Assembly: GCA_013215775.1 (NCBI GenBank)
Contig: JABSQO010000003.1
Location: 86,784-150,783, forward strand
Source of the DNA: Piscirickettsiaceae bacterium
GTDB taxonomy: Bacteria > Pseudomonadota > Gammaproteobacteria > Nitrosococcales > Methylophagaceae
Direction of reading: 5' to 3'
DNA: 64,000 bases
Of the stretch, positions 7,591-17,758 are shown in pieces. The position numbers and the translations under genes are program-made. The notes below the pieces were generated by a model. The model saw only the letters and a list, made by a program, of their open reading frames with translations, was not told where the DNA came from and made no database searches. The first letter of the stretch is position 1, and each line of letters starts with the position of its first letter.

Positions 7591-10500
7591 GCCGCCAAGT
7601 CTCCCATCTTGACTCTCAACAAGCCCGAAGAATCGAAAACCTTAATCACATTGTTTTTGATTTCAAGTCGCGCTCCAGACGATCCAGACTTCACGTCGAT
7701 AGTTCCTCTAAATACCGCGCTGTTCAGCTCCATATTGCCGTTTTTATCCAACTTCCAGCCCGCTGTGCCTGCCGAGTAAGCCGCTGACTGAATCACGTCA
7801 CCAATTTTGGCGTTTGTAATTGCAGCGTTGGCTATGTGCGCGGTTTGAATTGCCACGCCAGCAATGTAGGTCGAGATGTTGACCGAAGTAATTTGATCCA
7901 GCGTTGCAAATGCCGTTTGGCCAGTTATACCGGCAGCGACGTTTGAGCCCGTAACGTCCGCATTTTCCGCGATAGTACCTAACTTATCACCCTCAGTAGT
8001 GTTGATGTCAGCAATAGAGGTTGGCAGCCCTGTAAGCTCATCGTACGCACCCACGCCGCCACCGCCAACTCCCGCTGGCAACGCGTACGATGACGGGTTG
8101 TTTAAAGAGCCAATTTGCTCCTCAATCATTAGCCCGTCGAAAAACATATCCACACCCACGCCGCCGTCGTTATCCACCCTCATTATCATTGACGTTGAGT
8201 CGTCCGACGTTAGGTCTACCGTCCCAAACACTCGAACCCAAGTGTCTGAAATAGCAGGCGATGTAAATGAAAGGCTGTAGTGCACTCCTGAGTCGGCAGT
8301 TCTCACATACAACTCACCATCCTTGGATATTGCCGACGCTCTAACCATTGCGCTGACAATCCACTTCTTATTTGGCGACATCTTAATGTTGTAGTCTGTC
8401 GAGTTGGCGCCCAGATACACATAAGCGTCGGCGCCTGTTGCTGCTATTTTCAATGACTGTGAGCCAAAGTACGCAACCACAGCGTCAACCGTAGGCGTAC
8501 CCGTTGCACTAACAGATCCAAGCGTCGGAAGAGTGCTTTCAAGAACAGCATACTCAGCACTGACTATGTTGACGCCAGAACCCGCTAGGTTGTCCGTTGT
8601 TACATCCGCGTTGTCCGCTGGTATCCCTGCGCCCGATACCTCAGACCATTGTTGAGCGCCATTGCTGATCGCATCCGCATACGTCCCGCCTGAAGACAAT
8701 ACAATGTTGCCCGCGCCATCTCTGATTGTAATTGATGAGAACTGCGCTGTACCTGCTTTATCTATTTTCCAACCCTGTGTGGGTGAGAATGTCGTGCTTT
8801 GAATTATGTTACCGATTTTCGCATTGGTAATCGAAGCGTCCTCGATAAATGCCTGGCTCATAAACACCTGGCCGCCCGACACAATAAATGGCGCGGTCGC
8901 CGCTTCCAATCCCGCCACATCTGAAGGAATGATTGAGAAGGTATCCGCCTTCATTATAATCTGAGAGGTCGTCGCTCCTGAATTGCCCGTTCCTTGATCT
9001 ACAGATATGCCCATGCCAGCAATGTACGGCTGGCCATCTGAACTTCTCGTCTCAACTTTAACAGTCCACTCATTCTCAAGCGCATCAATCTCGCCCTCAA
9101 GAACGGCAGCCAAGTGACTTCTTGTAATGGAGTCCGTCAACTGCGAGGCTATTACACCCGAATTTGTCGCCGTGATAGCACTCTCGCCAGATAGCGTCAT
9201 GCCATCCTCACCCCACACGTCATACGCCCCAGTAACGACATTCCAGTCCTCGTCTGGCGCCACTGTAAACGTGTGACCTGGGTTTGGACCACTGTAGATG
9301 AGGTTCAAAGCGGATGGTGTAAATTCAGGGGTTTCAGATGCCCATATTTTATACCCCGCCAAGTCACCCTCTGTTTTTCTGTCGAAGTTGACTGATATTT
9401 GATCGCCGTTCGTGCTCAAAGTGACATTTGCTGGTGCAGTTGCTATTTGAGAATTGGTCGCTATCACAGACACGTCAGCGCCCACAGAGCTGTTAATTAG
9501 TCTTGGTTTAACAGTGAGCGTAATTGCTCTATTTATATTATTGTCGTTTACGGCGTCTGAGATGCTGTACGTGTACTCGGTACCTCTTACTGATACGGCG
9601 CGAGACAGTACCGCGTTTGCCTTAATCTCTACAATATAGTCACTAGCCTCCGCAAGTGCGTTCCATTTTATCGTCACTGACGATCCCGAAAATGCACCGA
9701 CAATGACTAGGCCCGAAACCTGACCTGGCACTGGCGCTGTGCTACCTCCTGCGGCGTTCCAATCGCCGTTTAGACCATCTGCGTTTATGGTTCTTACCCA
9801 GTAGAACACAGGCACACCCATTGGCGCGCTTGTGTCCGTATAGGTTATTCCCGTTACCGCATTGATTTGAGATGCTGTCAGCACATCGTCCGTAGTTGAA
9901 CGCCAAATCTCTATCTGAGAAAAGGTCTCTGTTGGATTTACCCAACTCAACACATACGAACTCTCAACCGTTGTCACATTTAAAGTTGTTGGTGTTCCCG
10001 TCTCTGGTCTGGCTGTCGCCGTGTGACTTAAAATTACCGCCGATACAAATGAAGCCTTTTGATTAATAATGTCACGCGCAATGATCTTAAAGTTTACCGT
10101 GTCGCCAACGCTCAAACTTGTGTATGAAAACTGAAGTTCTTGGGAGCCAACATTTCCAACCCTTTCGTATTCACCGCCGTTCTTTGCCGCGTATATGTCT
10201 GCACCACCGTACATGCCGGTTAGTGGCAATTCCCAACCCAAATCAGCAACGGGACTGTATGTCGAGCCCGACTTCAGCCACGTTTCGTCAACAATTGGGT
10301 TTCTAACATGACTTATCGAAACTCTCGACTCGATAACGGGATTTACAACGGTATTTGTTAAGTCATAAACCTCGTCCTTGTACTCAATCGCTTTGATGCT
10401 TCTTGTGTACTCATTAGAGCCTGACACGGCCAGAACTCTAAATGGCTTTTTAACCTTTGTAACATCGCCAAGCATCCACTTAGCAAACTGTGGCAGTGCG

Positions 10501-12959
10501 GCCGGCATAACAGCATCGACGGTCACTTCAGTATGTGTGCCAACTCCAGTTGTTACATTTCTTTCCTCTATCACGTCGGTGTCGTACAGAACATACGAAT
10601 GACCACTGATTACAGCGGAGGCGTCATCAAGCTCAACACCAAAGCCACCAATGCCATCGTTGACGAATCTCGCTATTCTATAATCAATGCCATTTATAAT
10701 TACTCTTTTAGAGTTGGTACTGCCGTCATAGCCAGTTAGCCATGCTATATTTGAAACCACGCCCGATACGGTTGACGCAAATCTCTGAACGCTGTCGAAC
10801 GCGGCTAGAATTTTGTACGAAATGCCTGCTGAAATCGTCACCTCTCTATCTAGCTTAATCACCGACACGGTGCTTCCGATCTCCGCTCTACCGCCCTCTG
10901 ACCAGTTAGGTAACTCGTGCTGAATCAAAATCTGACTACCTACGGTGCACGCTATCGCCTCAATGGACGCCTCAAACTCGACCGTTTGCGTGATGTGCTT
11001 GTTCAGATTTAGATGAAAAATTGCCTCTTTTATTGCCTGGCTAGATCTCGTAATTCCAAAAAGCGTAATTCTTGCAGTTCTTACAGGCTCGTTAGGACCA
11101 ACAGAGGGATCTCTCACTTTCATTATCTGCCGCGCGTAGCCAGCATCCTTATTCCAGTAAGTGACTTCTATTTCATTTGATCTTTCCGATTGTGGCAGCC
11201 AGGTTACATTTAAAGACTTTTCGACAATGTTTGAAGAGTTGAACATCATCACTGGCGTGTCTGCTCTCTCGATTGCAACGGTGTATCGTGTGCCCACATT
11301 TACAATCTGTGCGTGACCCGCTCTAAAGACGTACTGGATTGAATCCCAAACATTACTCTGCGTATCAAACACGCCATCAAATCTCAAATCAGACGACTCA
11401 CAAAAATCAGCCCAATCTTGCCACTGGTTTATGTCTATTCTCGATTCGCTAATTCGCCCGCCATAGCGCGTATTGGTGATAATGTCGTAAGCAACCCACG
11501 CAGGGTTGGATGACGCCTCAATTGACCACACAACCACGTTACCCACGATTCTTCTAACCTTCACGTACTTGCCACCGTGCAGGAACGTGACGTTTGGAAC
11601 CGACGTCAATTGATCAGATAGTGTTACTTTTATGGCCTGTAGAGCCGTGTGTCTGTATGCCACATCATCGGTGACGATCTCGTTTATCTCACCCCAACTT
11701 ACATTTTCGACAATTTTTACATCTTCATCTTCCGCAATTGGTCTTCTTACGCTAACCTCGTAAAAACCTTCCGGTAATAACGGCGAAAGAAACGATTTTC
11801 TTTTAGCTGCCCTACCTTTTCCTGTTATTTTAGTTACCGTTGAGTAGACGGGCTGACGAACAACGCTGCCAACAATCGTGCCGATGTAGTCATCGACAAT
11901 CAAATCTTCACTTAATGAAGTTCCCGCTCTCAACGACCCCTGCTCGACGTCCGTATCGGAGTAATAGTAGGTTATGGTGTCGCTAACGACATTTGACGTA
12001 TCAACCATGTCAATCCACGTTGCGTCGCCAACCTTTCTATACCTAATCTCCAGACCAACTGTTCTCGCATCCGTACCACCCTCGTCGTTGTACAGAGCTA
12101 GGCCATTTGGCGCTATAATGTCGATCCTTATCTTATCAACCTCTTTTGAGGTCGTGTACAGCGAAGGCGTCGTTGTTAGGTTTAAATTTCTGCTTACTGG
12201 AACAATGCTGTCGTCAAACCAACCTATCGGAGACTGTGTGGCGCTGCCCGATCTAAACTTGGTCTCAACGCCAGAAAACGTGCTGATGTCTTGGTTGTTT
12301 AGCTTTATGTCCGATATTCCAGCAATAACACCCTCGCCGGCATTAAACAGCATGTACAAAATCTGAGTGTCACCAACATTCTCAACGTATGCGCCAATTC
12401 TGTTGCCACCAATTCTGTGTCTTCCATATACAAGAGGTACAGCTATGTCCTCTGACGATGTATTTTTTGCCCCGTCAATGCCGTAGGTTTTGCTTTCGTC
12501 CAATCCCTCGTTATAGTTTGATTTCGACGGTATAGCCGAGCTTGGTGGCAACAATGCGTTGACCAGCATATTGCCGACCATCGAAATACCAACCGTGTAT
12601 AGGCTACCCAGAGTCAGCGTTCCAATACCCAAAGATATTCCCGCGCCAGGCAACATGGCAGCCAACTGAGGCGCGAATACCGCTACCGCAATTAAAGCCA
12701 CCATTCTAAAGATGTTTTTACTCTTACCACCTTGGGGAACAGGACAAACAACCACGCTGTCGCCCTTCTCAAGAATGACATCAAACATATCTTCTTCTGG
12801 AATTATTTTGCCGTTTACGGACAGCACAAATGACATCAACAAGACGGGCACGAGACTGCCTGCTGGAATCCCCTCACTCCATTCTGGGGTCGAGCGAACG
12901 CAGTCCATAGGGTCAAATGGATTGTTAATTACCGTTACTAGAAGATTACTCTCCGACAT
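7587..12959 (-). CDS. Tail tip/host-specificity protein, lambda gpJ-like
   Basis: At 1790 residues this is the largest gene. The N-terminus (about 1-85) resembles a ubiquitin/MoaD-like fold, then a hydrophobic stretch (about 85-145) precedes the conserved tail-tip core with DIAVPLVYGRHRIGG near residue 170. Fibronectin type III-like repeats lie around 890-1200. The C-terminal part repeats a motif (ITNAKIGN-IQS, then a GWK-DK segment) near residues 1400 and 1735, typical of the central fibre end. It forms the tail hub and probably contacts the receptor. It follows the NlpC/P60 gene, as K/I/J in lambda. Confidence 0.92.
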   Translation of the reverse strand: MSESNLLVTVINNPFDPMDCVRSTPEWSEGIPAGSLVPVLLMSFVLSVNGKIIPEEDMFDVILEKGDSVVVCPVPQGGKSKNIFRMVALIAVAVFAPQLAAMLPGAGISLGIGTLTLGSLYTVGISMVGNMLVNALLPPSSAIPSKSNYNEGLDESKTYGIDGAKNTSSEDIAVPLVYGRHRIGGNRIGAYVENVGDTQILYMLFNAGEGVIAGISDIKLNNQDISTFSGVETKFRSGSATQSPIGWFDDSIVPVSRNLNLTTTPSLYTTSKEVDKIRIDIIAPNGLALYNDEGGTDARTVGLEIRYRKVGDATWIDMVDTSNVVSDTITYYYSDTDVEQGSLRAGTSLSEDLIVDDYIGTIVGSVVRQPVYSTVTKITGKGRAAKRKSFLSPLLPEGFYEVSVRRPIAEDEDVKIVENVSWGEINEIVTDDVAYRHTALQAIKVTLSDQLTSVPNVTFLHGGKYVKVRRIVGNVVVWSIEASSNPAWVAYDIITNTRYGGRISESRIDINQWQDWADFCESSDLRFDGVFDTQSNVWDSIQYVFRAGHAQIVNVGTRYTVAIERADTPVMMFNSSNIVEKSLNVTWLPQSERSNEIEVTYWNKDAGYARQIMKVRDPSVGPNEPVRTARITLFGITRSSQAIKEAIFHLNLNKHITQTVEFEASIEAIACTVGSQILIQHELPNWSEGGRAEIGSTVSVIKLDREVTISAGISYKILAAFDSVQRFASTVSGVVSNIAWLTGYDGSTNSKRVIINGIDYRIARFVNDGIGGFGVELDDASAVISGHSYVLYDTDVIEERNVTTGVGTHTEVTVDAVMPAALPQFAKWMLGDVTKVKKPFRVLAVSGSNEYTRSIKAIEYKDEVYDLTNTVVNPVIESRVSISHVRNPIVDETWLKSGSTYSPVADLGWELPLTGMYGGADIYAAKNGGEYERVGNVGSQELQFSYTSLSVGDTVNFKIIARDIINQKASFVSAVILSHTATARPETGTPTTLNVTTVESSYVLSWVNPTETFSQIEIWRSTTDDVLTASQINAVTGITYTDTSAPMGVPVFYWVRTINADGLNGDWNAAGGSTAPVPGQVSGLVIVGAFSGSSVTIKWNALAEASDYIVEIKANAVLSRAVSVRGTEYTYSISDAVNDNNINRAITLTVKPRLINSSVGADVSVIATNSQIATAPANVTLSTNGDQISVNFDRKTEGDLAGYKIWASETPEFTPSALNLIYSGPNPGHTFTVAPDEDWNVVTGAYDVWGEDGMTLSGESAITATNSGVIASQLTDSITRSHLAAVLEGEIDALENEWTVKVETRSSDGQPYIAGMGISVDQGTGNSGATTSQIIMKADTFSIIPSDVAGLEAATAPFIVSGGQVFMSQAFIEDASITNAKIGNIIQSTTFSPTQGWKIDKAGTAQFSSITIRDGAGNIVLSSGGTYADAISNGAQQWSEVSGAGIPADNADVTTDNLAGSGVNIVSAEYAVLESTLPTLGSVSATGTPTVDAVVAYFGSQSLKIAATGADAYVYLGANSTDYNIKMSPNKKWIVSAMVRASAISKDGELYVRTADSGVHYSLSFTSPAISDTWVRVFGTVDLTSDDSTSMIMRVDNDGGVGVDMFFDGLMIEEQIGSLNNPSSYALPAGVGGGGVGAYDELTGLPTSIADINTTEGDKLGTIAENADVTGSNVAAGITGQTAFATLDQITSVNISTYIAGVAIQTAHIANAAITNAKIGDVIQSAAYSAGTAGWKLDKNGNMELNSAVFRGTIDVKSGSSGARLEIKNNVIKVFDSSGLLRVKMGDLAA

Positions 12960-13323
12960 ATTTGTATATTCCCATTAGTCTGTTTTGCCAGCCGTTGTCG
13001 CTTAATCTCTCTACAATCACGCCGCCTGTGTGCTGCCATGTGTGAACAAATTTGTCGCCGCCAATGCAGTAGCCCACATGAATGTTGCCTGGCACTCTGA
13101 ACAAGAACGCGACACCTTCCTTCGCCTCGCACTTTTCCCAAAGGCGCAACTCACCCATAAAGATCGCTGTTATTTTTGCCCCGTCCTCTGGACTTGCGTA
13201 GTCAGGAATTTCAATACCGTCTCTACGCATCAGCTCCATTAGAAGTCCGTAGCAGTCGTACTCATCATCACCGCGACCGCCGTACTCGAACGGCACACCT
13301 ATAAGATCAACGTAATCAGCCAT
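12946..13323 (-). CDS. Tail assembly protein, NlpC/P60-type peptidase (gpK-like)
   Basis: The 125-residue protein has the NlpC/P60 fold signature: catalytic Cys24 in EYDCYGLL, His82 in NIHVGY and a further His in KFVHTW. These peptidoglycan endopeptidase domains occur in lambda gpK-type tail-tip proteins and help local wall penetration or tip assembly. It overlaps the L-like gene by one base and the J-like gene by 14 bp. Confidence 0.88.
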   Translation of the reverse strand: MADYVDLIGVPFEYGGRGDDEYDCYGLLMELMRRDGIEIPDYASPEDGAKITAIFMGELRLWEKCEAKEGVAFLFRVPGNIHVGYCIGGDKFVHTWQHTGGVIVERLSDNGWQNRLMGIYKYVGE

Positions 13324-13943
13324 TAGGACAGGTTGTTAATTGATGGAAAACCGCCGAAATTAAGAGCGTTTTCGTGAACACCACAACCATTCGGACCCTG
13401 TAGCGTAAAGTCACAAGATGACATGGCTCCCGCGTAACCACATTCGACACTTTTATATGCCCAAGGGCATCTGTCTCTCAACTGTCTGCGTCTTGGAAAG
13501 TTTAAAAGCAGGTGAAGCTCAGAACTTAGCGTCCACTTGACTACAAAGTCGTTTACGCTCGTATCTCTAACGGAAAATGTCTCTACCATCTCTGGCGGCA
13601 GTGATGAGTCTGCCGTACTGACGACCATCACCCTCACCTCGAAGCCGACACCTCCGCCATACTCGTTCATGCGTTGTTTCACTGCGCCTGATATGTCTTG
13701 TATCGTTACGGTTACGTTTGGCTCTTGACCCGCCTCCGTGCCTAGCTCGATCTCAAAGGGAAATGCAACATAGGTGTTTCCGTCATAGTCAAAGTCTTCT
13801 GGGTTGTTCACCAGATAAAGCGTCTCGACAAACACGCCAAGCGACGTCTTAACGTCAATCTCAAGGCACACCAAAAAGGGAAACTCGGAATCAATTCGAT
13901 TCTTCTCTTCAACGGTTGCTACTGATAAATGATTGTTTTCCAT
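13323..13943 (-). CDS. Minor tail protein, lambda gpL-like, cysteine-rich
   Basis: The 206-residue protein has a beta-rich N-terminal domain and a C-terminal segment with cysteines in CPWAYKSVECGY, SSCDF and NGCGVH. Lambda gpL has the same spacing and binds an iron-sulfur cluster, so this likely does too. Order M-L-K-J is kept. It is preceded by a perfect palindromic site with TATAAT and so probably starts a transcript that runs through the J-like gene. Confidence 0.87.
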   Translation of the reverse strand: MENNHLSVATVEEKNRIDSEFPFLVCLEIDVKTSLGVFVETLYLVNNPEDFDYDGNTYVAFPFEIELGTEAGQEPNVTVTIQDISGAVKQRMNEYGGGVGFEVRVMVVSTADSSLPPEMVETFSVRDTSVNDFVVKWTLSSELHLLLNFPRRRQLRDRCPWAYKSVECGYAGAMSSCDFTLQGPNGCGVHENALNFGGFPSINNLS

Positions 13944-13969
13944 GTTTCTCGCCAGTTATGTGATGGTCA

Positions 13970-13994
13970 ATTATACTAAGTCACGAGTGACTTA
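13970..13994 (-). promoter_or_regulatory. Perfect palindromic operator with TATAAT, ahead of gpL-like gene
   Basis: The site TAAGTCACGAGTGACTTA (13977-13994) is a perfect copy. On the minus strand TATAAT follows it at 13970-13975, 27 bp from the start codon of the L-like gene. The upstream M-like gene ends directly beside it. Confidence 0.65.
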
Positions 13995-14360
13995 TCAAAC
14001 CTCCTTCAATTTAACACCCGCAACGTCCCAGCGATGATTTCCGCCAAAACCCTTGTAAACAAACTTCATCTTGTCTTCAAAACGAACGGTAATTTCGGCA
14101 CCCGACGTTGGCATAGTCCATGTAAACGATACAGATCCACCTTTTTTGGTATCCCAAAATGCCTCAAGAAGCTGTCTATCCGCCTCGCTTATGTCAGTGA
14201 ACTTGGTCGTGTAGGTTCGTCTAGGTCTGCGCGTGTATCGCGGACGTGTGTCCGAGTACCCACCATCCTGCTTTACCTTTATTGCTGGATCATCTTGCTC
14301 TATAGAGAACCCCTTTGAGTCCTCCTTCGCAATCATACCAACCGGTGGGAAATCACTCAT
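13995..14360 (-). CDS. Minor tail protein, lambda gpM-like
   Basis: The 121-residue protein has the usual gpM-family form: a basic segment TRRPRRTYTTKF, a helix with ADRQLLEAFWDTKKGG, then SVSFTWTMP and a C-terminal beta part. It lies between the tape measure and the L-like gene, as in lambda. Its ATG overlaps the tape-measure stop by 4 bp. Confidence 0.85.
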   Translation of the reverse strand: MSDFPPVGMIAKEDSKGFSIEQDDPAIKVKQDGGYSDTRPRYTRRPRRTYTTKFTDISEADRQLLEAFWDTKKGGSVSFTWTMPTSGAEITVRFEDKMKFVYKGFGGNHRWDVAGVKLKEV

Positions 14361-17300
14361 CGAACTGCACCTCTCATGCTGTCTCTAAACGGGCCAGGGC
14401 TCGACGCCGCAGCCATTACCACATCTAATATCATCTTCTTGCCGTCGAACTTCATTTGGCCTTGGTTTGCCGTTACTTCTTGCGTTGTTTGATTGATGAC
14501 ATTCACCTGGACATTTGGCGCCTGAGTACCGCCTGCCATTGTTACGGGAATGGATTTACCATCGGGTAGCGGTACAAATGCTTCCGCCATGCTGCCCTCG
14601 CCAAACAAGGCCAATTGTGGTGAGTTTGCCACGCCACCATTAGCGTACGCTTTACCCATACTCGACATCACGCCGCCATTCTTAAATGGCCACAGATTAC
14701 TCAAGAAGTCACCTATGCCACTCATAGATCCTCCGGCTCTACCTGCCGCGCCGGATGTTGTGTGAATTGAACCACCGCCTGTTGGCATAACTGTGCCGCC
14801 GCCGAGACTGCCAAGTAAGCCACCCGCAAGGTCTCCCAAGAAGCCGCCGCCACCGCCGCCACCCAACGCTTGCGTCAGGGCTGATTGTATTTGTATCTTA
14901 ATTATGTCTTGCAAGATTGATTCTGCGAGGTCTGCGAAGTCCAATTTGCCCGTTCTTACGAATGTAGCTAATCTGTCGCTGGCGTCGTCTAACCATCTAG
15001 CAGACGCTTCTTGCATCTTCTCAGTAGAGTCTTCCCAGTCACGTAACATTTTATCCATTGGCGTTTCTGTATTGCGAACATATTCTTCCTGCAGGGAGGC
15101 TAAGTTCTCCTTCAGGGCCTTATCTATTTCTAAGATCTCCTGCGCTGTCATTGCTTCTGTTTTAACAATAGACGCCTTCGCCTCTTTGACCTTCTGCTTG
15201 TACTCAGCCAAGTAACGACCCTTGTCTCTCAAAAGGGAGTTGTTAATCTTCCGCGTGTCTTCAATCAAATCACTCGCATTTGAGAATGTTTCCTTACCAA
15301 TTGCGTCTAACTTGGCAACTTCGGCCAACCTTTTCAACTCTTCCGTAGCGTTAGGAACATTCTTCAGTAACTCGTCAATCTCACGATTTATTCGATCAAC
15401 AAAGGTGTCATCTTTTTCAGTTAGGAACTCTTTCTTAGCTGTGGCAGCCTCCTGAGTCATGCGGGCTGATTTTTTGGTAATGGCGTCGATTGCAGACAGC
15501 TCATCGCGTCGAGCCTTTTTAACTCTGTTCAGCTCGTCAACAACCTTTGCGTAACCCTCATACAGCTCTTTGACTTCTGCCAAAGTTTGACCACCCACTC
15601 GCAACCCTGCAAGCAAGTCCTTGCCTTCATCACCAAACACGCCACTTTTTAACAAGCTCTCGAACTTAGCAACCTCGCCACCCAAACCTTCTATTTCAGC
15701 AGATGCCTCTATAGTTTTGGCCTTTAAGCTGGCAATTAAGTTTTCAAGACGTGAGCCCGCGCCGGAGCCAGGCTTGTCGAGCAGCTTAGCCGACTCGCCT
15801 GCTATTTTTATCTGAGCAACTTTCAACTCCGTCAGTCTGATTATCTCTTCTTGAAGGTCTTTTATTTGCGATTTGAGACCTGTGGTTTTTTGCAAACCAC
15901 CGCCCTTCGCAAGCTCAGCTCTAATCAAAGCCATCTTTTCTCGGGTGTTTTTAAGAAGACTGTCGTAACTATCAGCAATAGCTTCCTGTCTTCTGCTGAT
16001 GAACTCTTCTCTTTCTATGTCGCCATCGTTATACGCCTTTGAGATTATCTCCATTCTGTCCGAGTAGGCTGCTCTGACGTCCTTGTTCATTCTCGCCATT
16101 TCTCGCTTCAGGTCTTCTGACATTCTTGACGCATTGTTGTCCGCCATCAACTTCAGGCCATCTTCCAAACGCTTTTGCATGTTCAGGCGGTCTGTTATCG
16201 ACTTGCCCAGCATATCTCTTTGTTCGTCGATTTCTTTTTGATATTTGGCACGTCTAGCGTCGCCAAACGAGTTAGATAGGCTACCGTCTCTGTGACCCTC
16301 TGCCTTCGCTATCTTCGCCAAAATAGCTTGCTCATTTGCTTCTCTTTGAGCGATTGAATTTCTCAAAATAGATTGCGTGTTTTCATCTACAACTTTGGTG
16401 CCGGTTCTCATTATTTCCGACGCTTCGTCTTGGTTGCCGGCAAATGCGTATATGGCTGCTGCCGCACCCGCTATAATTGCCGCGCCCCACGCCCAGGGAC
16501 CCATTACCGCAAGCAGTGAAATCTTCAGCACTCTTAAGCTGTTCGAGAATAATAACGCCGCACCACTTCCTAAAGACATGGAGGTGGTTAAACCACCCGT
16601 TAGACCCGCCGTTACCGCCGACACTGTTCCGACCGCTGTGAGCGCCGCTGTGAGCGCGAGATATGTCTTTTGGATCTTCATCACGATAGAGGCAACAATC
16701 GTGGCCGTTTTCCAAACCACAACAAACTTGCCCACCGCCATCGTAACGTCCACAATTTGGCCGCCGTGTTTTATCAGGAATTCAGCCGCTGTGGTTAACC
16801 CTCTTATTACTGTCGCCAGCGCTTCACCCCAGGCTTGAGCAAATCTCTCTACCTTGTTTGGATCTAGCCCGTCGATTACCTTGCCCAAGGCGACTTTGGC
16901 CTCTTCAAACATCTTACTGTTGCCGATGGCCACCTGAAACTTAGTCCATCTCGTTTCTAATCGAGACACCATGCCCGACCATGTATCCATCATTAGTAGA
17001 CCAGCGCCACCCATCGTTCTGTCCATCTCACGCAACATACGCTGTAGAGCATCGTGCGCCTCCACCCGCCCAGACGAGATCGCCTTAACAAGTTCTTGGA
17101 ACGACATGTTCATTGAGCGAGCCATTAATTTGATTGCTGTGGGGACTGCCTCACCCAACTGCTGACGTAGCTCCTCCATCGAGATGACGCCTTTACCCGC
17201 CATCTGTTGAATCGCTATTGTTGCTCTATGAAGAATCTCATCCGTGCCACCAAACTGCGCTACGGAGTCTGTCAGGGACACGATAGCGCCCTTTACGTTG

Positions 17301-17752
17301 TCGAGATTAACCGACTTCATTTTCACAAAGCTGTTTGTCAACTCGCCCAAGCTAAATGGTGCGCGCTCAGCCGTGTCAAATAGGAATTTGAGGTTGTCCG
17401 CTGCTTCTGTATTTCGACCGAACTCCGATGTCGCCGTAGACATGCCTTTTAGTAGAAATGTCATACGCTCGATCTTGGCGTTCGTATCTATAATTGATTT
17501 CTGCCAACCCAATGTCGCGTTGTACAGATTGTGAATACCACCTTTTAAGATGGATGCTGTGATCGCAATGTCGCGGAGCTTGGGCAATAACCCAGTAATG
17601 CTCCGCTCCATGCGTTTGACGGATTTACTCGACTGATCAAAGTTTTTGGCAAGCGACTTAATCGTTTTGCCAGCTTTGATAGTTTTTATTGTAAAGTTTT
17701 TATCGTTAAGGTCTAACTCAACAGTAATACTACCAAGACTACTACCCATCAA
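14357..17752 (-). CDS. Tail tape measure protein
   Basis: At 1131 residues this protein sets tail length. It has an N-terminal tape-measure domain (about residues 80-245, with GKGVISMEELRQQLGEAVP), hydrophobic Ala/Gly/Val-rich segments around 330-430, and long coiled-coil stretches between about 470 and 960, ending in Gly-rich loops and a C-terminal AxxPLPDGKSIPV region. The two overlapping chaperone products lie directly before it, with 6 bp between GT stop and start, as in lambda. Confidence 0.95.
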   Translation of the reverse strand: MMGSSLGSITVELDLNDKNFTIKTIKAGKTIKSLAKNFDQSSKSVKRMERSITGLLPKLRDIAITASILKGGIHNLYNATLGWQKSIIDTNAKIERMTFLLKGMSTATSEFGRNTEAADNLKFLFDTAERAPFSLGELTNSFVKMKSVNLDNVKGAIVSLTDSVAQFGGTDEILHRATIAIQQMAGKGVISMEELRQQLGEAVPTAIKLMARSMNMSFQELVKAISSGRVEAHDALQRMLREMDRTMGGAGLLMMDTWSGMVSRLETRWTKFQVAIGNSKMFEEAKVALGKVIDGLDPNKVERFAQAWGEALATVIRGLTTAAEFLIKHGGQIVDVTMAVGKFVVVWKTATIVASIVMKIQKTYLALTAALTAVGTVSAVTAGLTGGLTTSMSLGSGAALLFSNSLRVLKISLLAVMGPWAWGAAIIAGAAAAIYAFAGNQDEASEIMRTGTKVVDENTQSILRNSIAQREANEQAILAKIAKAEGHRDGSLSNSFGDARRAKYQKEIDEQRDMLGKSITDRLNMQKRLEDGLKLMADNNASRMSEDLKREMARMNKDVRAAYSDRMEIISKAYNDGDIEREEFISRRQEAIADSYDSLLKNTREKMALIRAELAKGGGLQKTTGLKSQIKDLQEEIIRLTELKVAQIKIAGESAKLLDKPGSGAGSRLENLIASLKAKTIEASAEIEGLGGEVAKFESLLKSGVFGDEGKDLLAGLRVGGQTLAEVKELYEGYAKVVDELNRVKKARRDELSAIDAITKKSARMTQEAATAKKEFLTEKDDTFVDRINREIDELLKNVPNATEELKRLAEVAKLDAIGKETFSNASDLIEDTRKINNSLLRDKGRYLAEYKQKVKEAKASIVKTEAMTAQEILEIDKALKENLASLQEEYVRNTETPMDKMLRDWEDSTEKMQEASARWLDDASDRLATFVRTGKLDFADLAESILQDIIKIQIQSALTQALGGGGGGGFLGDLAGGLLGSLGGGTVMPTGGGSIHTTSGAAGRAGGSMSGIGDFLSNLWPFKNGGVMSSMGKAYANGGVANSPQLALFGEGSMAEAFVPLPDGKSIPVTMAGGTQAPNVQVNVINQTTQEVTANQGQMKFDGKKMILDVVMAAASSPGPFRDSMRGAVR

Positions 17753-17758
17753 ACACCT